This document shows positions 1 to 6,210 of a stretch of DNA of 6,591 nt, piece by piece (the first letter of the stretch is position 1; the number at the start of each line of letters is the position of its first letter). A model generated the notes under the pieces. The model had not been told where the DNA came from, ran no database searches, and saw only the letters and a list, made by a program, of their open reading frames with translations. The translations under genes and the position numbers were made by a program. Source of the DNA: an uncultured Pseudomonadota bacterium (GTDB taxonomy: Bacteria > Pseudomonadota > Gammaproteobacteria > Burkholderiales > SG8-39); contig CAIVVS010000310.1 in assembly GCA_903909415.1 (NCBI GenBank), positions 1-6,591 on the forward strand, given 5' to 3'.

Positions 1-330
1 CCGGTGGCGGACCTGACCCTGGTCGAGCAGCGCCGCGTGGAGATCGCGCGCGCGCTGGCGAGTGAGCCGAAACTGCTGCTGCTGGACGAGCCCGCCGCGG
101 GCATGAACCCGGCCGAGGTCGAGGGCCTGCTCGCGCTGATCCGCAAACTGCGCGATGGCGGCATCACCGTGCTGCTGGTCGAGCACCACATGAAGCTGGT
201 GATGCAGGTGTCCGACACCGTGACCGTGCTCAATGCGGGGCGCATGCTCGCGCAGGGCTCGCCCGACGAGGTGCGCCGCCAACCGGACGTGATCTCGGCC
301 TACCTGGGGAACGAGGGATGGGCCTCGTAG
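1..330 (+). CDS. livG: Branched-chain amino acid-type ABC transporter ATP-binding protein LivG, C-terminal part
   Basis: This is the 3' end of a gene that starts before the window; the reading frame is open from base 1. It encodes one of the two cytoplasmic ATPases of a LivFGHMK-type importer, a family used for branched-chain amino acids and often for aromatic acids or amides. Visible are the Walker B segment LLLLDEP, followed by AGMNPAE (compare AGLNPKE in E. coli LivG), the H-loop segment [15 protein letters not shown], and a typical LivG ending, [12 protein letters not shown]. The ABC signature reads LTLVEQRR where E. coli LivG has LAYGQQRR, so the usual signature Gly is Val. The gene overlaps the downstream livF-like gene by 13 bases, so the two are probably translationally coupled. 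Walker A and the membrane and binding-protein subunits must lie upstream. The family is certain; the substrate is inferred from the neighbouring catabolic genes. Confidence 0.93.
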   Translation, partial: PVADLTLVEQRRVEIARALASEPKLLLLDEPAAGMNPAEVEGLLALIRKLRDGGITVLLVEHHMKLVMQVSDTVTVLNAGRMLAQGSPDEVRRQPDVISAYLGNEGWAS

Positions 331-1079
331 AAGTCCGCGGCCTCAAGGTCGCCTACGGCATGGTTCAGGCGCTGGGCGGCGTGTCCCTGTCGGTGGACGC
401 AGGCGAGATCGTGTCCCTGGTCGGCGCCAACGGCGCGGGCAAGAGCACCCTGATGAAGGCCATCATGGGCGTGGTGCGCCCCTCGGCCGGGGAGATCCTG
501 TTCGATGGCCAGCGCATCGACGCCCTGCCCACGCACCGCATCGCCAACCTGGGCATCGCCTGGGTGCCCGAGGGCCGCGCCACGCTCAAGCACATGAGCG
601 TGCGCGAGAACCTGCTGCTCGGGGCCTACTCCCGCGGGCGCGACCCGGCGATCGCGCAGGACCTGGAGCAGGTGCTGGTGCGCTTTCCCGCATTGCGCCC
701 GCGCATCGAGCAGATCGCGGGCACCTTGTCCGGCGGCGAGCAGCAGATGGTGGTGATCGGCCGCGCGCTGATGTCGCGCCCGCGGGTGCTGCTGCTGGAC
801 GAGCCTTCGCTCGGCCTCGCGCCGCTGATCAGCCAGGAGATCTTCCGCTCGCTCGCCCGCCTGTCCAACGAGGGCATCACCGTGCTGCTGGTGGAACAGA
901 ATGCGTCGGCGGCGCTTGCGCTCGCGCCGCGCGGCTACGTGCTTGAAATGGGGCGCATCGTGCTGGAAGGCAGCGGCCTGGCCAATGACGAACGGGTCAA
1001 GCAGGCCTACCTCGGCGAGCTGGAAGTTCCGCCACCGGTTCCCGCCGCCGCAGTGAACGTGAGAGGAGACGCCAGATGA
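318..1079 (+). CDS. livF: Branched-chain amino acid-type ABC transporter ATP-binding protein LivF
   Basis: Complete 253-residue ATPase, the partner of the preceding LivG-type subunit. The sequence shows Walker [10 protein letters not shown] (residues 36-44), the LivF-typical Q-loop region VPEGR (83-87), the signature LSGGE (137-141), Walker B VLLLDEP (157-163), and LLVEQN, where the switch position is Gln as in E. coli LivF. The start at 318 lies inside the end of livG and has a GGGGA Shine-Dalgarno sequence about six bases upstream. The protein is somewhat longer than E. coli LivF (about 237 residues) because of a Pro/Ala-rich tail after YLGEL ([10 protein letters not shown]). Its stop codon overlaps the start of the Rieske oxygenase gene (ATGA). 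This ties transport to aromatic breakdown and suggests the importer carries the aromatic substrate rather than leucine, but that is an inference. Confidence 0.95.
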   Translation: MGLVEVRGLKVAYGMVQALGGVSLSVDAGEIVSLVGANGAGKSTLMKAIMGVVRPSAGEILFDGQRIDALPTHRIANLGIAWVPEGRATLKHMSVRENLLLGAYSRGRDPAIAQDLEQVLVRFPALRPRIEQIAGTLSGGEQQMVVIGRALMSRPRVLLLDEPSLGLAPLISQEIFRSLARLSNEGITVLLVEQNASAALALAPRGYVLEMGRIVLEGSGLANDERVKQAYLGELEVPPPVPAAAVNVRGDAR

Positions 1080-2284
1080 AACCCTCGGACATACGCGAGA
1101 TGATCCCGGCCGAAGGCCTGCGCGAGTACTGGTACCCGGCGCTGCATGACCGCGACGTGGGCAGGAAGCCGGTGCAGCGCCAGATGCTGGGCGAGAAGCT
1201 GGCCTTCTTCCGCGACGAGGACGGCAGCGTGGCCGCGGTCACCGACGTCTGCCCGCACCGCGGCGCGTCCATGGCCGAGGGCGACATGCACTACCCCGGC
1301 ACCATCGCCTGCCCGTACCACGGCTGGGTGTTCAACGCCAAGGGCGACTGCATCGCGGTGCTGTCCGAGGGCCCCGACAGCCGCATCCCCGGCAAGGTCA
1401 CCATACGCACCTACCCGACGCGCACGCTCAAGGGCATGGTGTTCGTCTGGATGGGCGAGCAGGCGCCGGCCGCGATCGAGGAGGACGTGCCGCCCGAGTT
1501 CTTTGAGGGCCCGGATACGCTGGTGCTGACCTCGTTCCGGATGTGGCCGGTGAACTGGCGCCTGTCGCTGGAGAACTCGCTGGACTCGCACGTGATGTAC
1601 GTGCACCGCGACGCGCTGCTGCAGCTGCGCGAGCCGGTGCAGCAGTTCGGGCGCTTCGGCTACCGGCCGCGCGTGGTCAACGACCGCGCCTGCCTCGGCT
1701 ACCTGTCCGAGCAGCCGATCGACGACCGCCAGTACTACCCGGCGCTCAAGGCCCACTGGCCCAAGAGCAACTGGCGCAAGTACTGGCTGTGGTTCTTCCG
1801 CTGGAAGGCCTCGCTGCGCAAGCCCCATCCGCCGTTCAACGACAACGACGAGTGGGACATGAACACCACGTTCAAGGGCCGGCGCGTGCGCTCCGGCGGC
1901 CACCACCTGCCGTCCATGTTCCGCTTCCAGTTCGGTGACGCGATGTACACGCGTGCCTGCGTACCGACCGACGCGGCCAACACCCGCATCGCCTACTTCC
2001 ACTCGGTGCGCCGGCCCAACCCGCTGGCCGCGCTGTGGGAGCGGATCTGGTTCCGCGTGTTCCACGACTGGGCGATGAACACCAACTTCTCCGACCAGGA
2101 CTACCAGGTCATGGAGGCGCAGCGCTACGACACGCCGGAGAAGCTCTCCGGCACCGACGCGCAGGTGATCGCGTGGCGCAAGCTCCTGCTGCGCGCGCGC
2201 GGCATGCCGGACAACGTGCTGCACCCGGGCGGCCCGGGCGCGGAGACCGTGTACGAGGAAGAGGCGCCGGAGCGCGCCGCCTAG
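1076..2284 (+). CDS. Rieske non-heme iron aromatic oxygenase, catalytic (alpha) subunit
   Basis: This 402-residue protein is the terminal oxygenase of a Rieske-type system, which uses O2 and electrons from a separate reductase or ferredoxin to hydroxylate or demethylate an aromatic substrate. The [2Fe-2S] site is complete: C59-x-H61 (CPHRGA) and C79-x2-H82 (CPYHGW), 17 residues apart. The catalytic iron site is SLENSLDSHVMYVHRD, with D170 as the bridging Asp and H172 and H177 as likely ligands. The third ligand is probably D342 or D340, in SDQDYQVMEAQ. The segment resembles ENGFDPSHIYIHKD of carbazole dioxygenase CarAa, but the first His is one residue nearer the Asp. Length and the lack of a neighbouring beta subunit fit the homomeric CarAa/VanA/KshA-like classes. 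The start overlaps the livF stop and has AGGAG seven bases upstream. No electron-transfer partner is in the window. The substrate is unknown. Confidence 0.93.
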   Translation: MKPSDIREMIPAEGLREYWYPALHDRDVGRKPVQRQMLGEKLAFFRDEDGSVAAVTDVCPHRGASMAEGDMHYPGTIACPYHGWVFNAKGDCIAVLSEGPDSRIPGKVTIRTYPTRTLKGMVFVWMGEQAPAAIEEDVPPEFFEGPDTLVLTSFRMWPVNWRLSLENSLDSHVMYVHRDALLQLREPVQQFGRFGYRPRVVNDRACLGYLSEQPIDDRQYYPALKAHWPKSNWRKYWLWFFRWKASLRKPHPPFNDNDEWDMNTTFKGRRVRSGGHHLPSMFRFQFGDAMYTRACVPTDAANTRIAYFHSVRRPNPLAALWERIWFRVFHDWAMNTNFSDQDYQVMEAQRYDTPEKLSGTDAQVIAWRKLLLRARGMPDNVLHPGGPGAETVYEEEAPERAA

Positions 2285-2329
2285 GTCCGTACAGTCGCAG
2301 CAAAAGAGCAGCAACGCGAGGAGGCGCAC

Positions 2330-3391
2330 ATGGGAGCAGTACTCGGACTCGGGATGACCCACTACCCCGGCCTGCACATGCTGGACGCGGACATGCCGGT
2401 GTTCCTGCGGCGCACGCTCGCCGGCAAGCGCCTGGAGCCGCGCCTGCGCGACCCGGCCAACTGGCCGCAGGCGATGCGCGACGAATGGGGCACGGACGAG
2501 GGCGCGAGCGCCTCGCGCATCCACCGCGACCGCTGCCTGGGCGCGACCATGAAGCTGCGCGAGCGCCTGGACGCGTTCAAGCCGGACTTCGTCCTGATCT
2601 TCGGCGACGACCAGTACGAGAATTTCGTCGAGGACATCATCCCGCCGTTCTGCGTCTACATCGTCGACGAATTCAAGTCCAGGCCCTTCGACCCGGACCC
2701 CTCGCACGGCATGCCCACCGCCAACATCTGGGGCGAGGGCAAGGAGACGGTGTTCACCCACCGCGGCCACCCGCAGGCCGCGCGCTGGCTGGTCAACCGG
2801 CTGGTCGAGGCCGGCGTGCCGCTGCCCTACGCCTACCGCGCGCGCTATGACCACGGCCTGGCGCACGCCTTCATCAACACCCTGCTGTTCCTCGATACCG
2901 ACCGCAAGGGCTTCCCCTATCCGGTCGTGCCCTTCCACGTGAACTGCTATGGCGGGGACCTGGTGCGTTCGCGCGGCGGCATGGTCGCGCCCAGCGAAGT
3001 GCTGGGCGAGCCGGATCCGCCCGCGCCGTCGGCCGCGTCCTGCTTCGACGTCGGCCGCGCCGTGGGCCGCGCGCTCGCCAACTCGCCGTGGCGGGTTGCC
3101 GTGATCGCGTCCTCGTCCTGGTCGCATGCCTTCCTCACGCCCAGCAACGGCTGGCTGTACCCGGACCACGAAGCCGACCGCGCGCGCTGCGCCGAGCTGC
3201 GCGAAGGGCGGTTGTCCGCGTGGCGCGAGCTGCCCGCGGCGCAGATCAACCACGCGGGCCAGCAGGAGATGCTCAACTGGGTGACGCTGGCGGGTGCGAT
3301 GGACGCGCTGGGCAAGCGCGCCGAGATCGTCGACTGGGTCGAGACCTACGTGCTCAACTCGAACAAGTGCTTCGCCGTGTTTCCTGAATGA
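2330..3391 (+). CDS. LigB-type (class III) extradiol ring-cleavage dioxygenase-like protein
   Basis: This 353-residue protein belongs to the LigB superfamily, whose members split catechol-, protocatechuate- or aminophenol-type rings next to the hydroxyls with Fe(II) and O2. Family landmarks appear in order: an N-terminal metal His, H11 (GMTHYPGL); the region LIFGDDQYENF (residues 89-99); a DHG motif with H175 and nearby H179; PFHVNCYG (H203); SSSWSHAFL (H266), matching the catalytic-His region; and GQQEMLNW with E313, matching the metal Glu. The second metal His (LigB H61, MhpB PDHYNGF) aligns with Gln95, so the iron site may be altered or use another residue. There is no alpha (LigA-like) subunit gene here, so a single-chain enzyme is likely. 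A strong GAGGAGG Shine-Dalgarno sequence sits five bases before the ATG. The stop overlaps the next start (ATGA). The family is firm; activity on a particular diol is not shown. Confidence 0.87.
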   Translation: MGAVLGLGMTHYPGLHMLDADMPVFLRRTLAGKRLEPRLRDPANWPQAMRDEWGTDEGASASRIHRDRCLGATMKLRERLDAFKPDFVLIFGDDQYENFVEDIIPPFCVYIVDEFKSRPFDPDPSHGMPTANIWGEGKETVFTHRGHPQAARWLVNRLVEAGVPLPYAYRARYDHGLAHAFINTLLFLDTDRKGFPYPVVPFHVNCYGGDLVRSRGGMVAPSEVLGEPDPPAPSAASCFDVGRAVGRALANSPWRVAVIASSSWSHAFLTPSNGWLYPDHEADRARCAELREGRLSAWRELPAAQINHAGQQEMLNWVTLAGAMDALGKRAEIVDWVETYVLNSNKCFAVFPE

Positions 3392-4716
3392 GCAAAGACG
3401 GTACCCGTGACTGGACTGCGGCCGCACTCGCCGCGCTGGACGAGGCCTGGCTGCACGGCCTGCTGCGCGAGCTGGTGGAAACGCCCAGCCCCACCGGGTC
3501 CGAGCGCGCCTGCGCGCAGGCGCTGACCGCCGCGCTCCAGTCGCGCGGCCTGCCGGCGCAGTACCAGGCGATCACCGACGAGCGTGGCAACAGCATCACG
3601 CGCCTCTCCGCCGCCGGAAAGAACGCCGGCGGTCGCGACCTGCTGCTCTACGGCCATTTCGACACCTCCTTCACCGGCGACCTCACCGAGGACTTCCCGG
3701 TGCAGGGCCGCGAACCGCGTCCCGACCTGGAGCCGGTGCTGCGGCGCGTGCCGCATGCGGGTGGGGACTCAGGTCACGATCTGGTAACTGGCCTGGGCGT
3801 AGGCAATCCCAAGGGCGGCGCGGCCTGTGCTGCGGCGGCGATGGACGCGGTGGCGCGCGCCGGCGTGCCGCTGTCGGGCGACCTGGTCCTCGGCATCGTC
3901 TCCGGCGGCATCCACAAGCGCCCGGTGCAGGGCCTGGCGCGCGACTACGTGGGCAGCGCCTACCAGGGCTTCGGCATCGGCTGCGAGTACATGCTCAAGC
4001 ACGGCGTCACCGCCGACCTCGCGATCAGCACCAAGCCCGGCTGGGGCGTGATTTACGAGGAGCCCGGCGAGTGCTGGTTCGAAATCGAGATCACCGGCCG
4101 GCTGGTGTACTCGGGCCTGCGCCACGTGGTGCCCAACCGCAATCCCATCGGCGATGCGGCGCGCCTGTACGACGCCTTCGAGGCCTGGCTGCCGGGCTAC
4201 ACCGCGCGCCACACCAGCGCCGGCTCGCAGGTCTCGCCCACCGGCGCGATCGGCGCGATCGAGGCCGGCTGGCCCTACAAGCCCGAGTTCATCCCTGCGG
4301 TGTGCCGGCTGTACGCCAACCTGCACACCGCGCCCGGCTGCCCGCCGCGCGAGGTGCGGCGCGAGTTCGCTGCCTTCATCGATTCGGTGCGCGCGGCGCA
4401 CCCGGACATGCGCGTCGAGTGGCAGATGCTGCTGTCGCAGCCCGGCTCGCGCACCGATCCCGCTTCACGCATCGTCGGCATCTGCACCCGCGCCTGGGAA
4501 GCCACCGAGGGCCGCGCCCATCCGCCCATCAGCGGCATGTCCGGCACCACCGACGGCAACCTGCTGCGCAACTCGGGCATCCCGACCGTGCGCATGGGCC
4601 TGCCGGGGCTGGCGAGCGCCGAATACCCGCCGATGTATGACGCCTGCCGCGTCACCGACCTGCGCCGGCTCGCCGAGACCTATGTCCGCGCCATCGTCGA
4701 GGCCTGCGGGCCCTGA
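3388..4716 (+). CDS. Peptidase M20-like metallohydrolase with altered active site
   Basis: This 442-residue cytoplasmic protein has the order of an M20 (ArgE/DapE/carboxypeptidase G2) hydrolase, a family that cleaves amides and in some cases removes aromatic amines. It starts with the N-terminal LVETPSPTG motif and then YGHFDTSF, holding the first metal His-x-Asp (H90, D92). GLGVGNPKGG follows, where the bridging Asp is N140. The segment GIVSGGIHK stands where the catalytic Glu-Glu pair should be (171-174). Next come ISTKPGW in place of GEPT (K216 for Glu), a dimerisation domain with Tyr241 near the usual His, and SGMSGTTDGNLLRNSGIP, the conserved C-terminal loop. The last metal His is absent (EYPPMYDA). 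It could be a hydrolase with a reworked metal site, another activity on the same fold, or non-catalytic. It overlaps the dioxygenase stop and has no clear Shine-Dalgarno sequence, so it is probably translated by coupling. Confidence 0.82.
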   Translation: MSKDGTRDWTAAALAALDEAWLHGLLRELVETPSPTGSERACAQALTAALQSRGLPAQYQAITDERGNSITRLSAAGKNAGGRDLLLYGHFDTSFTGDLTEDFPVQGREPRPDLEPVLRRVPHAGGDSGHDLVTGLGVGNPKGGAACAAAAMDAVARAGVPLSGDLVLGIVSGGIHKRPVQGLARDYVGSAYQGFGIGCEYMLKHGVTADLAISTKPGWGVIYEEPGECWFEIEITGRLVYSGLRHVVPNRNPIGDAARLYDAFEAWLPGYTARHTSAGSQVSPTGAIGAIEAGWPYKPEFIPAVCRLYANLHTAPGCPPREVRREFAAFIDSVRAAHPDMRVEWQMLLSQPGSRTDPASRIVGICTRAWEATEGRAHPPISGMSGTTDGNLLRNSGIPTVRMGLPGLASAEYPPMYDACRVTDLRRLAETYVRAIVEACGP

Positions 4717-4724
4717 ACAACGCA

Positions 4725-4741
4725 CGCAGACGCTGTCTGCG
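4725..4741 (+). promoter_or_regulatory. Perfect inverted repeat between the M20-like gene and the hydrolase gene
   Basis: The sequence CGCAGACGCTGTCTGCG is a perfect 7-base inverted repeat around a 3-base centre, starting nine bases after the M20-like stop codon. It is the only sizeable gap inside the catabolic operon (71 bases). It has no T-run, so it is not a classical terminator; a stretch rich in A and C follows. It could be an mRNA hairpin that adjusts expression of the downstream hydrolase or protects upstream mRNA, or a repressor/activator operator. The symmetry is seen directly; the role is a guess. Confidence 0.4.
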
Positions 4742-4787
4742 CCCGCAAACCCCACACCCCCGTGACCCAAAGCAATCAGGAGCAAGC

Positions 4788-5624
4788 ATGACCCAGACCG
4801 CCAGCCCGGAAATCGGCAAGAGCATCGACACGCTCGGCTACAAGACCAACTACCACGACGTGGGCACGGGCGAGGCGGTGCTGATGCTGCACGGCTCCGG
4901 CGCGGGCGTGAGCGGCTGGGCCAACTGGCGGCTCGCGCTGCCGGCGCTGTCGCCCAAGTTCCGCTGCATCGTCCCCGACCTGGTGGGCTTCGGCTACACC
5001 GAGATGAAGCCGGGCTTCAAGTACGTGCTGATGGACACCTGGGTGGACCAGGTGATCGCCCTGCTGGACGCGCTCAAGATCGAGCGCGCGCACTTCATCG
5101 GCAACTCCTTCGGCGGCTCGCTCACCATGCACGTCGCGGTGCGCCACCCGGACCGCGTCGGTCGCATCGTGCTGATGGGCTCGGGCGGGGTGAAGCAGGC
5201 GATCACGCCGGAGCTGGACGAGCTGTGGGGCTACAAGCCCTCGGTGCCGGCGATGAAGCGCATCCTGCAGATCATGGCCTACAACCAGGACATCGTGACC
5301 GACGAGCTGGCCGAGCTGCGCTACCGCTCCACGCTGCGCCCCGAGGCGCAGGCGGTGTTCGAGTCGCTGTTCCCCGAGCCGCGCCAGCGCTGGCTGGACG
5401 CGCAGAAGGTGCCCGAGGACCAGCTGCGCGCGTTGAAGCACGAGACGCTGATCATCCACGGCCGCGACGACCGCGTCGTGCCGGTGATCGGTTCGATCAA
5501 GCTGTCCGAGCTGATCGACCGTTCGCAGCTGCACATCTTCGGGCGCTGCGGCCACTGGACCATGATCGAGCACACCGCGCGCTTCAACCGCATGGTCGAC
5601 GAGTTCCTGTCCGAGAAGTCGTGA
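4788..5624 (+). CDS. Meta-cleavage-product alpha/beta hydrolase (DmpD/XylF/CarC-like)
   Basis: This 278-residue alpha/beta-hydrolase hydrolyses the C-C bond of ring-fission products (2-hydroxy-6-oxohexa-2,4-dienoate type), giving 2-hydroxypenta-2,4-dienoate-like acids and a carboxylic acid. The family marks are clear: the oxyanion-hole loop HGSGAGVSGWANW (35-47), the nucleophile elbow GNSFGG with S107, the acid in HGRDDRVVP (D228), and the catalytic His in GRCGHWTMIEH (H256). The length matches the family (about 270-290). The AGGAG at 4778-4782 sets the start. It lies after the ring-cleavage gene, as expected of the next pathway step, which supports a real meta-cleavage route despite the odd dioxygenase site. 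The hydratase and aldolase that usually follow are absent from the window; the next gene is unrelated. The reaction class is well supported; the side chain of the substrate is unknown. Confidence 0.92.
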   Translation: MTQTASPEIGKSIDTLGYKTNYHDVGTGEAVLMLHGSGAGVSGWANWRLALPALSPKFRCIVPDLVGFGYTEMKPGFKYVLMDTWVDQVIALLDALKIERAHFIGNSFGGSLTMHVAVRHPDRVGRIVLMGSGGVKQAITPELDELWGYKPSVPAMKRILQIMAYNQDIVTDELAELRYRSTLRPEAQAVFESLFPEPRQRWLDAQKVPEDQLRALKHETLIIHGRDDRVVPVIGSIKLSELIDRSQLHIFGRCGHWTMIEHTARFNRMVDEFLSEKS

Positions 5625-5662
5625 GCGGTTCCGGGGCGGGCCGGGCCGGTCGCCGGCACGCG

Positions 5663-5680
5663 GGCATGCATGCCTGCATG
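5663..5680. repeat. GCATG-rich palindrome in the gap before the 127-residue gene
   Basis: A perfect 12-base palindrome, GGCATGCATGCC (5663-5674), is followed at once by a third GCATG (5676-5680), giving three GCATG units in 17 bases. It lies in the non-coding gap after the hydrolase stop and just upstream of a TACAAT box at 5699-5704. A palindrome in that place could be an operator for the downstream gene. The symmetry is visible; the function is unproven. Confidence 0.4.
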
Positions 5681-5704
5681 GCGGCGAGTCCGGCGGCATA
5701 CAAT
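5675..5704 (+). promoter_or_regulatory. Possible sigma-70 promoter for the 127-residue gene
   Basis: TACAAT at 5699-5704 matches the -10 consensus in five of six positions and stands out in GC-rich surroundings. The best -35 candidate with 18-base spacing is TGCATG at 5675-5680, which is poor and overlaps the GCATG repeat. A promoter with a weak -35 could need an activator. Transcription would start near 5711, leaving a leader of about 30 bases. It would separate this gene from the catabolic operon. Confidence 0.35.
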
Positions 5705-5732
5705 CCTTGCTCGCAAGGCATCGCACCGAACC

Positions 5733-5738
5733 GGGAGG
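5733..5738 (+). promoter_or_regulatory. Ribosome binding site setting the start at 5743
   Basis: GGGAGG lies four bases before ATG 5743. It decides this start over an in-frame ATG-like upstream start at 5707, which has no good Shine-Dalgarno sequence and would overlap the likely transcription start. Confidence 0.7.
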
Positions 5739-5742
5739 CCGC

Positions 5743-6126
5743 ATGAGCATCACCAACGAACAACTGGCTGAACTGCTGGCCGGCATCGCCAAGTCGCAGC
5801 AGGCCATCATCGACGCCGTCGAGCGGGCCAATGGCGGCTGGCGCAACAACCACCTCAGCCCGCTGCTGACCATCGCCGCCAACCTGCGCAGCGCCGACCC
5901 GCGCCTGCTGGACCTGCCCTCGCGGATCCTGATGCGCTACCAGGGCCGTGCCGCGCTGGACCTTGCCGCGATCAAGGCCGACCTCGACCGGCTGACCAGC
6001 GGCGCCGCCAGCGCCGCTCCCGCCGCTGCCGCAGCCGCACCGGCCGCTGCAGCGCCTGCGCCTGCTGCCGCCGCGCCCGCCGAGGCGGCCGGCAGCGATG
6101 ACATGGACTTCACCGCCAAGTCCTGA
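5743..6126 (+). CDS. Hypothetical protein, 127 residues, with Ala/Pro-rich tail
   Basis: I do not recognise this protein. Residues 1-85 look like a compact, mostly helical domain: an amphipathic start (MSITNEQLAELLAGIAKSQQ), a central GGWRNNHLSPLLTIAANLR segment, and a charged helix ending IKADLDRL. Residues 87-117 form a low-complexity Ala/Pro linker, and the end is short and acidic (GSDDMDF). There is no signal peptide or membrane segment, so it is probably cytoplasmic. Folded domain, flexible Ala/Pro linker and short acidic tip is a layout seen in adaptor or interaction proteins, but no function can be assigned. A good ribosome site and its own possible promoter suggest it is expressed separately from the catabolic operon, and a hairpin follows its stop. 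The balanced domain composition and clean start support a real gene. Confidence 0.8.
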   Translation: MSITNEQLAELLAGIAKSQQAIIDAVERANGGWRNNHLSPLLTIAANLRSADPRLLDLPSRILMRYQGRAALDLAAIKADLDRLTSGAASAAPAAAAAAPAAAAPAPAAAAPAEAAGSDDMDFTAKS

Positions 6127-6130
6127 GGCC

Positions 6131-6163
6131 GGCCATTCGGGGCAAAATACCCCGAAAACGGCC
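6131..6163 (+). terminator. Hairpin after the 127-residue gene, possible terminator
   Basis: TTCGGGG (6136-6142) and CCCCGAA (6150-6156) form a perfect 7-base-pair stem with a CAAAATA loop. Outer GGCC (6131-6134) and GGCC (6160-6163) can extend the structure. It begins a few bases after the stop codon at 6126. No T-run follows directly, but the next 30 bases are AT-rich (including GATTTATTTATG and TTTTT). It probably ends or slows transcription from the left. The rest of the 84-base gap up to 6210 shows nothing else clear. Confidence 0.5.
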
Positions 6164-6210
6164 TAAGTACCTGATTTATTTATGTTTTTCGACGCCCTTG
6201 GTCGGGGCGA

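Noticed and set aside
2035..2850. A 271-codon plus-strand frame across the Rieske/LigB-like junction
   Set aside because: It overlaps two well-supported genes in another frame, and the product is Arg/Ala/Gly-rich with no motif. It does not indicate a fusion or frameshift.
1007..3427. An 806-codon open frame on the minus strand opposite the Rieske and LigB-like genes
   Set aside because: It is antisense to two proteins with clear family motifs, its product is rich in Arg, Ala, His and Val without any domain, and long antisense frames are expected in DNA of this GC content.
4776..5882. A 368-codon minus-strand open frame opposite the hydrolase gene
   Set aside because: It mirrors a gene with a complete catalytic triad, and its product is a low-complexity His/Arg/Ala-rich sequence typical of shadow frames.
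6003..6095. GCC/GCT/CCG-rich stretch as a DNA repeat array
   Set aside because: It is the coding sequence of the Ala/Pro linker with mixed codons and no regular DNA period.
6193..6209. CGCCC/GGGCG hairpin with adjacent T-run as a terminator for the minus-strand genes
   Set aside because: Read on the minus strand the hairpin is followed by A-rich, not T-rich, sequence; read on the plus strand the T-run comes before the stem. Neither fits an intrinsic terminator.
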